From the NCBI GenBank assembly GCA_017446685.1, contig JAFSQI010000101.1:1-56682 (forward strand): 56,682 nt of DNA, read 5' to 3'. Position 1 is the stretch's first letter. Every line of letters begins with the position of its first letter. The translations under genes were made by a program, and so were the position numbers. The DNA comes from Butyrivibrio sp. (lineage in GTDB: Bacteria; Bacillota; Clostridia; Lachnospirales; Lachnospiraceae). This document shows, in pieces, positions 35,855-44,977 of this stretch. The notes below the pieces were generated by a model that was given only the letters and a program-made list of their open reading frames with translations, did no database searches and had not been told where the DNA came from.

Positions 35855-37781
35855 AGAGCCTTTTAACTATCAAAAACTATATAGAAGAACAGGGCTAATT
35901 ATTTATGACATTATCAGCATCATAGCTGCCAGCTACATTGCAATTCTGATAAGGTATGAGTTTAGAATAGGAAATATACCGGACCATTTCATAGATCCGG
36001 TCAATACATTTCTGCTGATAAATATCATTATTACACTGCTGATTTTTTATTTATTTAAGCTCTATGACAGCCTTTGGGCATATGCAGGCGAGCGTGAAAT
36101 GCAGAATCTCGTAATGGCATGTGTTATTTCGGGAGTAATAAACGCAGTAGGACTTCAGTTTTTTAAATCTGAGTCTCAGCCTGTTCCACAGAGTTATTAT
36201 TTTCTGTATACATTTTTGCTTATCACCTTTATTTTTGTCAGCAGATTTTCATACAGATTCTTGAGAAGTCAGAAGCATAGAGCCGAGAACAGAAATAACA
36301 GCAAGGCAGTTATGATAATCGGTGCAGGTGAAGCAGGCAATGCAATCATAAAAGAGATTATCACCAGCAACTACTCAACAATGTCAATTAAATGTATTAT
36401 CGATGACGATACAGCTAAATGGGGCAAGTACATTCAGGGCATCAGAGTGGTCGGTGGAAGAGACCGCATTGTTGAATGTGCAGATTTGTACGATATAGAT
36501 GAAATTATTGTTGCCATTCCTTCTGTTTCCAGACAGGAAATGAAAAAAATCCTGGATATCTGTAAGAATACAAACTGTAAATTGCGTTCGCTTCCCGGAA
36601 TGTATCAGCTTGTAAATGGTGAAGTGAATGTTTCACGACTAAGAGATGTTGAAGTAGAAGATCTTCTTGGAAGAGATCCCATAGCCGTTGATATGGATTC
36701 CATTGCAGGTTATGTAAAAAACAAGGTTGTCATGGTTACAGGTGGTGGCGGTTCCATAGGTTCGGAGCTGTGCAGACAGATTGCAGAGCATGGACCAAAA
36801 CGTCTGATAATTGTTGATATATATGAAAATAATGCCTATGAAATTCAACAGGAGCTTAAAGGAAAATACAAAGAACTTGATCTTGTGGTACTGATTGCTT
36901 CTGTTAGAAACACTTTGAGAATTAATAATATTTTTGAAGAGTACAAACCGGATATTGTATATCATGCAGCTGCACACAAGCATGTTCCGCTTATGGAGGA
37001 CAGTCCGGGAGAAGCAATTAAAAACAATGTATTCGGAACCTGGAAGACTGCGATGGCAGCAGCGATGAACGGAACAAAGAAATTCGTTCTTATCTCGACA
37101 GACAAAGCTGTTAACCCTACAAACGTCATGGGTGCGAGCAAGAGAATCTGTGAGATGATTGTTCAGACATTTAATAAGCATTATGATACTGAATTTGTAG
37201 CAGTGCGTTTTGGAAATGTACTTGGTTCAAACGGTTCGGTTATACCTCTTTTCAAGAAGCAGATAGCTTCAGGAGGTCCTGTTACTGTTACTGATCCGAG
37301 AATCATCAGATATTTTATGACAATTTCAGAGGCGGTTTCACTTGTCATGCAGGCAGGTGCCTATGCAAAGGGCGGTGAAATATTTGTCCTTGACATGGGA
37401 GAACCGGTTAAAATCCTTGACCTTGCCGAGAACCTTATCAAGTTGTCTGGATACAAGGTGGGAGAGGACATAAAAATTGAATTTACAGGACTTCGCCCTG
37501 GCGAAAAGCTCTATGAAGAGATGCTTATGGATGAAGAGGGACTTCAGGATACATCAAACAAGATGATCCATATAGGTAAACCGATTGAGCTTGATGAAAT
37601 GAGGTTTTTTGCCCAGCTTGAAAGACTGAAAGTTGCTGCAAAAGAGGAATCTCCGGAAGTTAAGCATATTGTTCAGGAGATAGTAACAACCTATCATCCA
37701 ACGGATAATGAAGCAGATCATACCAAGGAACATATAGCCGCATTAAAGAAGGTGGCTGACAAAATAAATGAGGAAGATTGA
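35835..37781 (+). CDS. pglF: UDP-GlcNAc 4,6-dehydratase, membrane type (PglF/CapD)
   Basis: This enzyme turns UDP-GlcNAc into UDP-4-keto-6-deoxy-GlcNAc. The 648 residues have about four N-terminal helices (about 15-145), a first Rossmann domain with IIGAGEAGNA near 160, and the catalytic SDR domain with TGGGGSIGSE (302-311), STDK (421-424) and the MGASKR segment. The length and the membrane part fit PglF and CapD, not the short soluble PseB. AAGGA sits well before the ATG. It feeds the aminotransferase next to it. Confidence 0.88.
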   Translation: MSQKKNKEPFNYQKLYRRTGLIIYDIISIIAASYIAILIRYEFRIGNIPDHFIDPVNTFLLINIIITLLIFYLFKLYDSLWAYAGEREMQNLVMACVISGVINAVGLQFFKSESQPVPQSYYFLYTFLLITFIFVSRFSYRFLRSQKHRAENRNNSKAVMIIGAGEAGNAIIKEIITSNYSTMSIKCIIDDDTAKWGKYIQGIRVVGGRDRIVECADLYDIDEIIVAIPSVSRQEMKKILDICKNTNCKLRSLPGMYQLVNGEVNVSRLRDVEVEDLLGRDPIAVDMDSIAGYVKNKVVMVTGGGGSIGSELCRQIAEHGPKRLIIVDIYENNAYEIQQELKGKYKELDLVVLIASVRNTLRINNIFEEYKPDIVYHAAAHKHVPLMEDSPGEAIKNNVFGTWKTAMAAAMNGTKKFVLISTDKAVNPTNVMGASKRICEMIVQTFNKHYDTEFVAVRFGNVLGSNGSVIPLFKKQIASGGPVTVTDPRIIRYFMTISEAVSLVMQAGAYAKGGEIFVLDMGEPVKILDLAENLIKLSGYKVGEDIKIEFTGLRPGEKLYEEMLMDEEGLQDTSNKMIHIGKPIELDEMRFFAQLERLKVAAKEESPEVKHIVQEIVTTYHPTDNEADHTKEHIAALKKVADKINEED

Positions 37782-37783
37782 TC

Positions 37784-39055
37784 ATGGAATTAAAACCCTT
37801 TGAGAAAAAAGTGTATCTATCATCTCCAACAATGCATGGTGATGAACTTAAATATATGGAAGAGGCATACACTACAAACTGGATGTCTACAGTAGGCGCC
37901 AATATAAATGAAGCTGAGAAAATGGTGACAGAGAAAATAGGATGCAAGGATGCCGTAGCTCTTTCTTCAGGAACGGCTGCACTTCATCTGGCAATAAAAC
38001 TGGCAGGTGAAAGGTTATATGGGCAGCCTAAAGTTGGACATGGAGCTCTTGAAGGAAAAAAGGTTTTTTGTTCAGATATGACTTTTGATGCTACAGTCAA
38101 TCCTGTAGCTTATGAAGGCGGAGAAGCAGTATTTATTGATACTGAGTGTGACACCTGGAATATGTCTCCAAAAGCTTTGGAGAAGGCGTTTGAAATCTAT
38201 CCGGAGGTTAAGCTTTTAGTAATTGCACATCTATATGGTACTCCCGGAAAAATAGATGAGATTAGAACTATATGCGACAAGCACGGCGCTCTTATTGTTG
38301 AAGATGCTGCAGAGTCATTCGGCGCAACCTACAAGGGAGTACAGACAGGAAACTTTGGAGATTATTCTATTATTTCTTTTAACGGAAACAAGATAATTAC
38401 AGGCTCGTCCGGTGGAATGTTTATTACAGATTCCATGGAGGATGCACACAAGGTGCGCAAGTGGTCCACACAGGCAAGAGAAGATGCTGCCTGGTATCAG
38501 CATGAGGAACTTGGATATAATTACCGCATGAGTAATGTAATTGCCGGTGTGGTAAGAGGACAGCTTCCATATCTTGAAGAACATATTGCTCAGAAAAAGG
38601 CAATTTATAACAGATACAAAGAAGGCTTCAAAGACCTTCCCGTTAAGATGAATCCGTATGACGAGAAAAACAGTGAACCTAATTTCTGGCTTTCATGCCT
38701 TATTATTGATAAAGAGGCAATGTGCAGGCAGGTTCGCGGCGAAAAAGATGTCCTTTATGTTACGGAACCGGGAAAAACATGTCCTACTCAGATACTTGAA
38801 ACCATTGCAAAATATAATGCAGAGGGAAGACCAATCTGGAAACCAATGCATATGCAGCCGGTGTACAGAATGAATCCATTTATTACAGAAAGCGGAAATG
38901 GCAGAGCAAGGAGCAACGCTTATATAAATGAGGGAGCAGAGCCGGATGTTGGTATGGATATTTTTGAAAGAGGCTTGTGTCTTCCAAGTGATAACAAGAT
39001 GACCCCTGAGCAGCAGGATGTTATTATTGAGATAGTAAAAAGGTGCTTCCGATAA
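37784..39055 (+). CDS. pglE: UDP-4-amino sugar aminotransferase (PglE type)
   Basis: A pyridoxal-phosphate enzyme of the DegT family that aminates UDP-4-keto-6-deoxy-GlcNAc. The 423 residues show [51 protein letters not shown] with the lysine at 203, STQARE and GYNYRMSN, all as in PglE. The frame could start at TTG 37778, but GAGGAAG is well spaced for ATG 37784. It overlaps nothing upstream and its stop overlaps the pglC-like ATG. No partner PglD acetyltransferase follows. Confidence 0.88.
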   Translation: MELKPFEKKVYLSSPTMHGDELKYMEEAYTTNWMSTVGANINEAEKMVTEKIGCKDAVALSSGTAALHLAIKLAGERLYGQPKVGHGALEGKKVFCSDMTFDATVNPVAYEGGEAVFIDTECDTWNMSPKALEKAFEIYPEVKLLVIAHLYGTPGKIDEIRTICDKHGALIVEDAAESFGATYKGVQTGNFGDYSIISFNGNKIITGSSGGMFITDSMEDAHKVRKWSTQAREDAAWYQHEELGYNYRMSNVIAGVVRGQLPYLEEHIAQKKAIYNRYKEGFKDLPVKMNPYDEKNSEPNFWLSCLIIDKEAMCRQVRGEKDVLYVTEPGKTCPTQILETIAKYNAEGRPIWKPMHMQPVYRMNPFITESGNGRARSNAYINEGAEPDVGMDIFERGLCLPSDNKMTPEQQDVIIEIVKRCFR

Positions 39056-39669
39056 TGTACAAGAATTTTTTTAAACGTATTATAGATATAATATTGTCGC
39101 TTATAGTGATAATCTGCTTTTCCTGGCTCTACATCATAGTAGCTGTTCTTGTCAGAGTTAAGCTGGGGAGTCCTGTAATTTTTAAGCAGCCTCGTCCCGG
39201 AAGGAACGAAAAGGTTTTTAATATGTACAAATTCCGTTCCATGACTGATGAGAGGGATGAGAACGGAAATCTGCTCCCGGATGAGGTAAGACTCACCGCT
39301 TTTGGCAAAAAACTTCGTGCAACAAGCCTTGATGAACTTCCTGAGTTTTTTAATATCTTAAAGGGTGACATGAGCTTTGTGGGACCAAGACCGCTTCTTG
39401 TTAAGTATCTGCCTCTTTATAATGAAGAGCAGAGACATAGACATGATGTTAGACCGGGACTTACAGGATGGGCTCAGGTTAACGGCAGGAACCTTCTTAG
39501 CTGGGAAGACAGATTCGAAAAAGATGTTTATTATGCAAGAAATATTTCTTTTTTATTTGATTTAAAAATTGTATTTAAGACTGTCGCAGTAGTTTTTAAA
39601 CATAATGATATAAACAGTGCTACAGATGCTACGATGGAGGCATTTACAGGCACTAAACCAAAGGAGTAA
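39055..39669 (+). CDS. pglC: Phosphoglycosyl transferase (PglC type)
   Basis: A 204-residue monotopic transferase that moves a diamino-trideoxyhexose phosphate to undecaprenyl phosphate. It has one N-terminal re-entrant helix (about 6-32), then [26 protein letters not shown] with the catalytic Asp-Glu pair, [10 protein letters not shown] and GWAQVNGRN. It is the short PglC type without the extra helices of the WcaJ-like enzyme at 165-1571. The ATG overlaps the previous stop (TAATG). A GTG at 39043 is also in frame but unnecessary. It starts the second glycan. Confidence 0.9.
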   Translation: MYKNFFKRIIDIILSLIVIICFSWLYIIVAVLVRVKLGSPVIFKQPRPGRNEKVFNMYKFRSMTDERDENGNLLPDEVRLTAFGKKLRATSLDELPEFFNILKGDMSFVGPRPLLVKYLPLYNEEQRHRHDVRPGLTGWAQVNGRNLLSWEDRFEKDVYYARNISFLFDLKIVFKTVAVVFKHNDINSATDATMEAFTGTKPKE

Positions 39670-39674
39670 TAAAG

Positions 39675-40670
39675 ATGAACATTTTGTTTTGCAGCGTAGG
39701 AAGACGTTGCGAGCTTTTAAAGGATTTTAGAAAGACACTCGGAGATAAAATCAAAATTGTTGTCACAGATAACAGTACTTATGCACCTGCGCTGGCTTTT
39801 GCAGACATAAGCTACCAGGTTCCGCTGATAACAGATGAAACTTATATTCCTAAGATACTTGAAATCTGTAAAAAAGAAAAAATAGATGCAGTTACAACTC
39901 TTATTGATCCGGAAATTTCAATTCTGGCAGAGCACAGAGAAGAATTCGAAAACCTTGGTGTTACAGTACTTGCACCATATATAGAAACAGCAGATCTTTG
40001 CTTTGATAAATTCAAAATGTATCAGTACCTTACTCAAAAGGGAGTAAATACTGTAAAAACCTATGGAACTTTGGAGGACTTTGATAAGGACTACAAAGAT
40101 GGCAAAATTACTCTTCCTGTGTTTGTCAAGCCAAGAACAGGAAGCGGAAGTGTAGGTGCAAGGAAGGTTGAAACCTATGAACTTCTACAGGAATTAATTT
40201 CAAGGGATCCATCTCTTATTATTCAGGAGCTTATGACAGGAAAGGACATGGATGCTGATGTTTATGTTGATACCTGCAGTGGAGAGGTAGTAGCTATCTT
40301 TTCAAAGAAAAAGATTTCAACAACCATAGGCGGGGCAAATAAGACAATATCCTTTAAAGACCAGGCACTTTTTGATTTTGTAAAAGATGCCATGAAGGTA
40401 TTTAAATTCAACGGACCGCTTGATATGGACCTCTTTTTTCAGGACGGTAAGTACTATTTGTCTGAGATAAATCCTAGATTTGGCGGCGCATACCTTCATG
40501 CTTACGGGGCAGGAGTAGATTTTCCGGCATTTATTTACAACAATGTAGTTGAAAAGAAGGCGAACAGGCAGCAGATAGGTGAATATGAAGAGGATGTCGT
40601 AATGATGATGTATGACAGCGTTGTGATCGATACCCTGGCTAATTTGAAAGGCAGAACGAAAGAAATCTGA
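39675..40670 (+). CDS. ATP-grasp ligase, candidate 4-N-acylating enzyme
   Basis: A 331-residue ATP-grasp protein of the carbamoyl-phosphate-synthase-like group. A Rossmann-like front (MNILFCSVGRRCELL) is followed by the ATP-grasp domain with VFVKPRTGSGSVGARK, IIQELMTGKDMDADV and EINPRFGG (264-271), whose acidic and Asn residues bind the metals. These ligases form an amide between a carboxylate and an amine. It follows the PglC-type gene by 5 bases with AAAGGAG. In Neisseria PglB2 an ATP-grasp domain is fused to the PglC-type domain and adds glycerate to the 4-amino sugar. I infer the same job here in split form. Confidence 0.8.
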   Translation: MNILFCSVGRRCELLKDFRKTLGDKIKIVVTDNSTYAPALAFADISYQVPLITDETYIPKILEICKKEKIDAVTTLIDPEISILAEHREEFENLGVTVLAPYIETADLCFDKFKMYQYLTQKGVNTVKTYGTLEDFDKDYKDGKITLPVFVKPRTGSGSVGARKVETYELLQELISRDPSLIIQELMTGKDMDADVYVDTCSGEVVAIFSKKKISTTIGGANKTISFKDQALFDFVKDAMKVFKFNGPLDMDLFFQDGKYYLSEINPRFGGAYLHAYGAGVDFPAFIYNNVVEKKANRQQIGEYEEDVVMMMYDSVVIDTLANLKGRTKEI

Positions 40671-41776
40671 TGAAGATATTGATTTTTACCAACTATGCCA
40701 ATGGCTTATACCTGTTTAGAAAAGAGCTTGTAGAGAATTTTCAGAAAAACGGACACGAGGTTTTCGTGTCTGTTCCTTTTGATGATAATTGTGTCAAGTT
40801 AAAAAATATGGGCGTCACACTTCTGGAAGCTCCTTTAGAAAGACATGGCATGAATCCTGCAAAAGATATAAAACTTTTTGGACACTACATGCGCAGCATA
40901 AAAAAAATAAGGCCGGAAGTTGTACTGACCTACACAATAAAGCCAAATATTTACGGAGCCTTGGCGGCAAGAATAAAAAGAATTCCGTATATTTGCAATG
41001 TTACAGGACTTGGACTTGCTATTGAAAGCGGTGGGACACTCAGTAAAATATTATTGAAGTTTTATTCAATATCTATGAAAAAAGCCGGAAAAGTCTTTTT
41101 CCAGAATGAAAGAAATATGAAGTTTATGCAGGAAAGAGGCGTCGCAGAAAAAAATGCAGGTCTTTTGCCAGGCTCAGGTGTAAATCTGCTTGAACATCCG
41201 TTTTCTGACTATCCTTCCGAGAAGGATGGAATTCATATCCTTGCTGTACTTCGCGTAATGAAGGATAAAGGAGTTTCAGAATATCTTGAGATGGTTAGAA
41301 CACTTAAGCCCAAATATCCCGATGTGTTCTTTGAACTTGTGGGTGAGTATGAGGAAGATGAGAGAGAGAATTTTGAACCTGAAATAAATAATCTTGTTGA
41401 TTTGAGGTATCTTAAATACTATGGGCATATTGATAATGTGCCTGAAGTCATGGCATCGAATCATATAGTTGTACATCCTTCCTACCATGAGGGATTATCT
41501 AATGTCCTTTTGGAAGCAGCAGCTTGTGGAAGACCGGTACTTGCCACTAATGTCAATGGTTGTAAGGAAACTCTCGATGCAGATAGAAGCGGGTATCTCT
41601 TTGAGCCCCGTGATGCAAAATCTCTTATTTTGGCAGTTGAAAAAATATTATCTCTTTCCGAAGAAAAGAGAAGAGAAATGGGAGCTTTGGGCCGTAGATG
41701 GGTTGAAGAGCGCTTTGACAGAAAACTTGTAATAGAAGCCTATAATAAGGAATTAAAAAAATTAAAATCGGTTTGA
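40670..41776 (+). CDS. Glycosyltransferase family 4, PglA-like
   Basis: A 368-residue GT-B enzyme. Its build resembles PglA, which adds the second sugar to undecaprenyl-diphospho-bacillosamine: ANGLYLFRKELVE near the start, PNIYGALAARIKRIPYICNVTGLG in the middle, and a donor-site region with HPSYHEGLSNVLLEAAACG. The ATG overlaps the previous stop (TGATG). With the four genes before it, this gives a PglF-PglE-PglC-ATP-grasp-PglA order. The donor sugar is unknown; PglA enzymes often use UDP-GalNAc or UDP-Gal. Confidence 0.78.
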   Translation: MKILIFTNYANGLYLFRKELVENFQKNGHEVFVSVPFDDNCVKLKNMGVTLLEAPLERHGMNPAKDIKLFGHYMRSIKKIRPEVVLTYTIKPNIYGALAARIKRIPYICNVTGLGLAIESGGTLSKILLKFYSISMKKAGKVFFQNERNMKFMQERGVAEKNAGLLPGSGVNLLEHPFSDYPSEKDGIHILAVLRVMKDKGVSEYLEMVRTLKPKYPDVFFELVGEYEEDERENFEPEINNLVDLRYLKYYGHIDNVPEVMASNHIVVHPSYHEGLSNVLLEAAACGRPVLATNVNGCKETLDADRSGYLFEPRDAKSLILAVEKILSLSEEKRREMGALGRRWVEERFDRKLVIEAYNKELKKLKSV

Positions 41777-41849
41777 CATGCGTAGTATAATAACTATGTA
41801 TGTAAATTTTTGATAAAAGATATAACATTATTAGTGTGGAGGAAACACG

Positions 41850-43166
41850 ATGAGTTTATATGAGAAGCTCCTTTCAGGAGAAGAAAAACTTTCACTTGTA
41901 GGTCTTGGATACGTTGGCATGCCAATTGCCGTAGCTTACGCCAAGAAGATTAAGGTGGTAGGTTACGATTTCAATGCTGCCAAGGTTCAGCTTTATAAGA
42001 ACGGAATTGATCCGACAAGAGAAGTTGGCAATGATGCTATTAAGGAGACTTCGGTAGATTTTACAGCTGATCCTGAAAAACTTCGCGAGTGTAAATTCCA
42101 TATCGTAGCTGTACCTACACCGGTAAATAATGACCATACACCGGATCTTTCACCTGTTGAGGGCGCGAGCCACACTCTTGGTAAGTACCTTACAAAGGGA
42201 TCAATAGTAGTATACGAATCAACAGTATATCCCGGAGTAACAGAAGATATATGTGTTCCGATTCTTGAAAAAGAATCAGGACTTAAATGCGGAGTTGACT
42301 TTAAAATCGGCTATTCACCCGAGCGTATAAATCCCGGTGACAAGGTTCACAGACTTGATACTATCACAAAGATTGTATCAGGTATGGATGAAGAGACACT
42401 TGAAGAAGTTGCAAACGTATACAGCCTGGTAGCACTTGCAGGAGTTTACAAGGCTCAGTCCATCAAGGTTGCAGAGGCTGCAAAGGTTATTGAAAACTCA
42501 CAGCGCGATATCAATATTGCGTTCATGAATGAACTTTCCATGATCTTTAACAGAATGGGAATAGATACAAAGAGCGTTTTGGAAGCTGCAGGTACAAAGT
42601 GGAACTTCTTAAACTTCCGCCCGGGACTTGTAGGTGGACACTGTATTGGTGTTGATCCTTACTATCTTACATACAAGGCTGAGGAACTTGGATATCATTC
42701 ACAGATTATCCTTTCCGGACGTCGTATCAATGATGATATGGGTAAATATATTGCGGAGTCATGTGTTAAGAGACTTATTGCCGCAGATATTCCGGTTAAG
42801 AATGCTAAAGTGGCAATTCTTGGATTTACCTTCAAGGAAAACTGTCCTGATACACGTAATACAAAGATCATTGACATTTATAATGAACTTGGAGAGTACG
42901 GAATTACTCCTGTAGTTGTAGATCCACAGGCTGATGCTGACGAAGCAAAGAGACTTTACGGAATAGAATTCAATTCACTTGATGATGTTAAGGATATGGA
43001 TGCAGTTATCATGGCAGTTGCTCATGAAGATTTTGCTTCTTATAAGCCTTCAGATATATTAAAGTTCTTTAATTCAGATAATAAGACCAAGGTATTCATG
43101 GATCTTAAGGGAATGTATAACCTTGAAGACTATAAGGCTCCTGAGTTCGATTACTGGAGACTGTGA
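41850..43166 (+). CDS. tviB: UDP-N-acetylhexosamine 6-dehydrogenase (TviB/WbpO)
   Basis: This NAD-dependent enzyme oxidises UDP-GlcNAc (or UDP-GalNAc) twice to the uronic acid. The 438 residues hold VGLGYVGMP (17-25), VPTPVNND, VYESTVYPG, the SPERINPGD segment, and GGHCIGVDPYY with the catalytic Cys265. The match to TviB of the Vi antigen pathway is strong through the IILSGRRINDDMG segment. GGAGG precedes the ATG. A 73-base gap in front, the largest in this region, carries TTGACA at 41773 and TATAAT at 41786, but their spacing is wrong for one promoter. It feeds the epimerase next to it. Confidence 0.9.
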   Translation: MSLYEKLLSGEEKLSLVGLGYVGMPIAVAYAKKIKVVGYDFNAAKVQLYKNGIDPTREVGNDAIKETSVDFTADPEKLRECKFHIVAVPTPVNNDHTPDLSPVEGASHTLGKYLTKGSIVVYESTVYPGVTEDICVPILEKESGLKCGVDFKIGYSPERINPGDKVHRLDTITKIVSGMDEETLEEVANVYSLVALAGVYKAQSIKVAEAAKVIENSQRDINIAFMNELSMIFNRMGIDTKSVLEAAGTKWNFLNFRPGLVGGHCIGVDPYYLTYKAEELGYHSQIILSGRRINDDMGKYIAESCVKRLIAADIPVKNAKVAILGFTFKENCPDTRNTKIIDIYNELGEYGITPVVVDPQADADEAKRLYGIEFNSLDDVKDMDAVIMAVAHEDFASYKPSDILKFFNSDNKTKVFMDLKGMYNLEDYKAPEFDYWRL

Positions 43167-43193
43167 TGGTACTTAATATGGGAGAGTAATTAA

Positions 43194-44168
43194 ATGGGAT
43201 TTAGAGATTTAAAATTTCCGGAAGGCTCTGTCTTCCTTGTAACAGGCGGTGCAGGATTTATAGGTTCGAATATTTGTGAAGCACTTCTTGATATGGGATA
43301 TACAGTAAGATGCATGGATAACCTTTCAACAGGTCATATTGAGAATATCCAGCCTTTTATGAGTAATCCGAAATTTACTTTTTTAGAAAAAGATATACGT
43401 GATCTCGATGCATGTATGGAAGCCACAAAGGACGTTGATTATGTTCTTAATGAAGCTGCATGGGGATCTGTTCCAAGAAGTATTGAAATGCCTCTTTTGT
43501 ATGAGGAGATAAATATCAGAGGAACACTTAACATGATGGAAGCCTCCAGGCAAAATGGAGTTAAAAAGTTTGTATATGCTTCAAGTTCTTCTGTTTATGG
43601 TGATTCTACAATACTTCCAAAAAAGGAAGGTCAGGAAGGAAACGTTCTTTCTCCATATGCTCTGACAAAGAGAACTGATGAAGAATACGGAAAATTATAT
43701 AAGAAGCTGTACAATCTCGATACATATGGTCTTAGATATTTCAATGTATTTGGGCGCAGGCAGGATCCTAATGGAGCCTATGCTGCAGCTATTCCAAAGT
43801 TTCTTCGTCAGCTTATGAACGGTGAGACACCTACTATCAATGGAGACGGAAAACAGTCAAGAGACTTTACATATGTTGATAATGTTATAGAAGGAAATCT
43901 TCGTGCGTGCCTTGCATCTTCTGAGGCAGCAGGCGAAGCTTACAATATCGGGGCAGGCGGAAGAGAGTATCTTATAGATGTATACCATCACTTGACAGAT
44001 GCTCTTGGAATGGATGTTGAGCCTGTGTTTGGACCTCCGAGAGCTGGAGATATAAGGGATTCCAATGCAGATATAACCAAGGCAAGAAAAAATCTCGGAT
44101 ATGATCCTTCATATGACTTCAAAGCAGGTATAGAGCTTGCAATAGACTGGTACAAGAAAAATTTGTAA
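43194..44168 (+). CDS. tviC: UDP-GlcNAc(A) 4-epimerase (TviC/WbpP)
   Basis: A 324-residue SDR epimerase that would turn UDP-GlcNAcA into UDP-GalNAcA. The NAD motif TGGAGFIGS (17-25), AAWGSVPRSIEMP, ASSSSVYGD and YALTK (Tyr155, Lys159) are present, with GLRYFNVFGRRQDPNGAY as in TviC and WbpP. It follows tviB by 27 bases, exactly the Vi-antigen pair. Together they should supply the GalNAcA that the later AsnB proteins could amidate. Confidence 0.88.
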   Translation: MGFRDLKFPEGSVFLVTGGAGFIGSNICEALLDMGYTVRCMDNLSTGHIENIQPFMSNPKFTFLEKDIRDLDACMEATKDVDYVLNEAAWGSVPRSIEMPLLYEEINIRGTLNMMEASRQNGVKKFVYASSSSVYGDSTILPKKEGQEGNVLSPYALTKRTDEEYGKLYKKLYNLDTYGLRYFNVFGRRQDPNGAYAAAIPKFLRQLMNGETPTINGDGKQSRDFTYVDNVIEGNLRACLASSEAAGEAYNIGAGGREYLIDVYHHLTDALGMDVEPVFGPPRAGDIRDSNADITKARKNLGYDPSYDFKAGIELAIDWYKKNL

Positions 44169-44186
44169 GTAATATCAGGTTTTATT

Positions 44187-44942
44187 ATGAAAATTACAAT
44201 AAGAATGGATGATATCACTCCGGATATGGACTGGGACAAGTTTTACAGGTTCAAGTCCATATTGGACAAGAATGGGATAAATCCTCTCATTGGAGTGGTA
44301 CCTGACAATAAAGATGAGAAACTCAGAAAAAACCCTGTAAAAGAGGACTTCTGGCAATATATATGCGGCCTTCAGCAACACGGTTGGACTGTGGCAATGC
44401 ATGGTTATAATCATTTGTATTCCACAAAAGAATCCGGATTATTTCCGATAGGCGATAAATCTGAGTTTGCGGGGTTGTCCTACAAAAAGCAGGACGATAT
44501 GATAAGAGAAGGAAAGAGAATTCTTAAATCAAACGGTATTGTTACTGATTTCTTTATGGCTCCTTCTCATTCCTATGATAAGAACACACTTAAGGCACTC
44601 AAGAAAAACGGATTTTACAGAATTACTGATGGATTCGGGGAGAATCCCTATGAATTTAACGGTATTGTTTTTTACCCGATTGCTGTAAGTAAAAGTGACT
44701 CATTAAAGAGTACAAAAGATGGAATCGTAACATTCGTTTATCATACAAATACAATGAATGATAAGGATTTTGAAGCTTTTGAGAAGATGCTTTCGAAAGG
44801 GCAGTTTGTATCATATGATGAGTTTTTCAAATGTAATGCATCACTTAGGAGTTTCAAAGAAGAAGCTCTTGAGTATCTAACAGCTAAGAGCAAGTATCTG
44901 GCAGTCAGGCTAAAGAGGGTAGCAAGCCAAAAGAAGAGTTGA
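44187..44942 (+). CDS. DUF2334 polysaccharide-deacetylase-like protein
   Basis: A 251-residue NodB-like fold protein with the metal-binding MDDITP start (Asp8, Asp9) and HGYNH (72-76). DUF2334 proteins are thought to remove acetyl groups from sugars. There is no signal peptide or membrane helix, so it would act in the cytoplasm on a nucleotide- or lipid-linked sugar, unlike the secreted deacetylases. It lies 18 bases after tviC. A free amine made here could be a substrate for another modification. The substrate is unknown. Confidence 0.75.
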   Translation: MKITIRMDDITPDMDWDKFYRFKSILDKNGINPLIGVVPDNKDEKLRKNPVKEDFWQYICGLQQHGWTVAMHGYNHLYSTKESGLFPIGDKSEFAGLSYKKQDDMIREGKRILKSNGIVTDFFMAPSHSYDKNTLKALKKNGFYRITDGFGENPYEFNGIVFYPIAVSKSDSLKSTKDGIVTFVYHTNTMNDKDFEAFEKMLSKGQFVSYDEFFKCNASLRSFKEEALEYLTAKSKYLAVRLKRVASQKKS

Positions 44943-44977
44943 TATTTTGAAGTTTTACAGATACAGTGGGGAATGCT

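Noticed and set aside
36639-37181. A 180-codon minus-strand open frame
   Set aside because: It lies opposite the conserved catalytic domain of the PglF-type dehydratase; the coding signal is clearly on the plus strand.
35835-39055. PglF and PglE homologues acting as PseB and PseC for pseudaminic acid
   Set aside because: The dehydratase is the long membrane type and the aminotransferase matches PglE; both belong to the D-sugar (bacillosamine-like) route.
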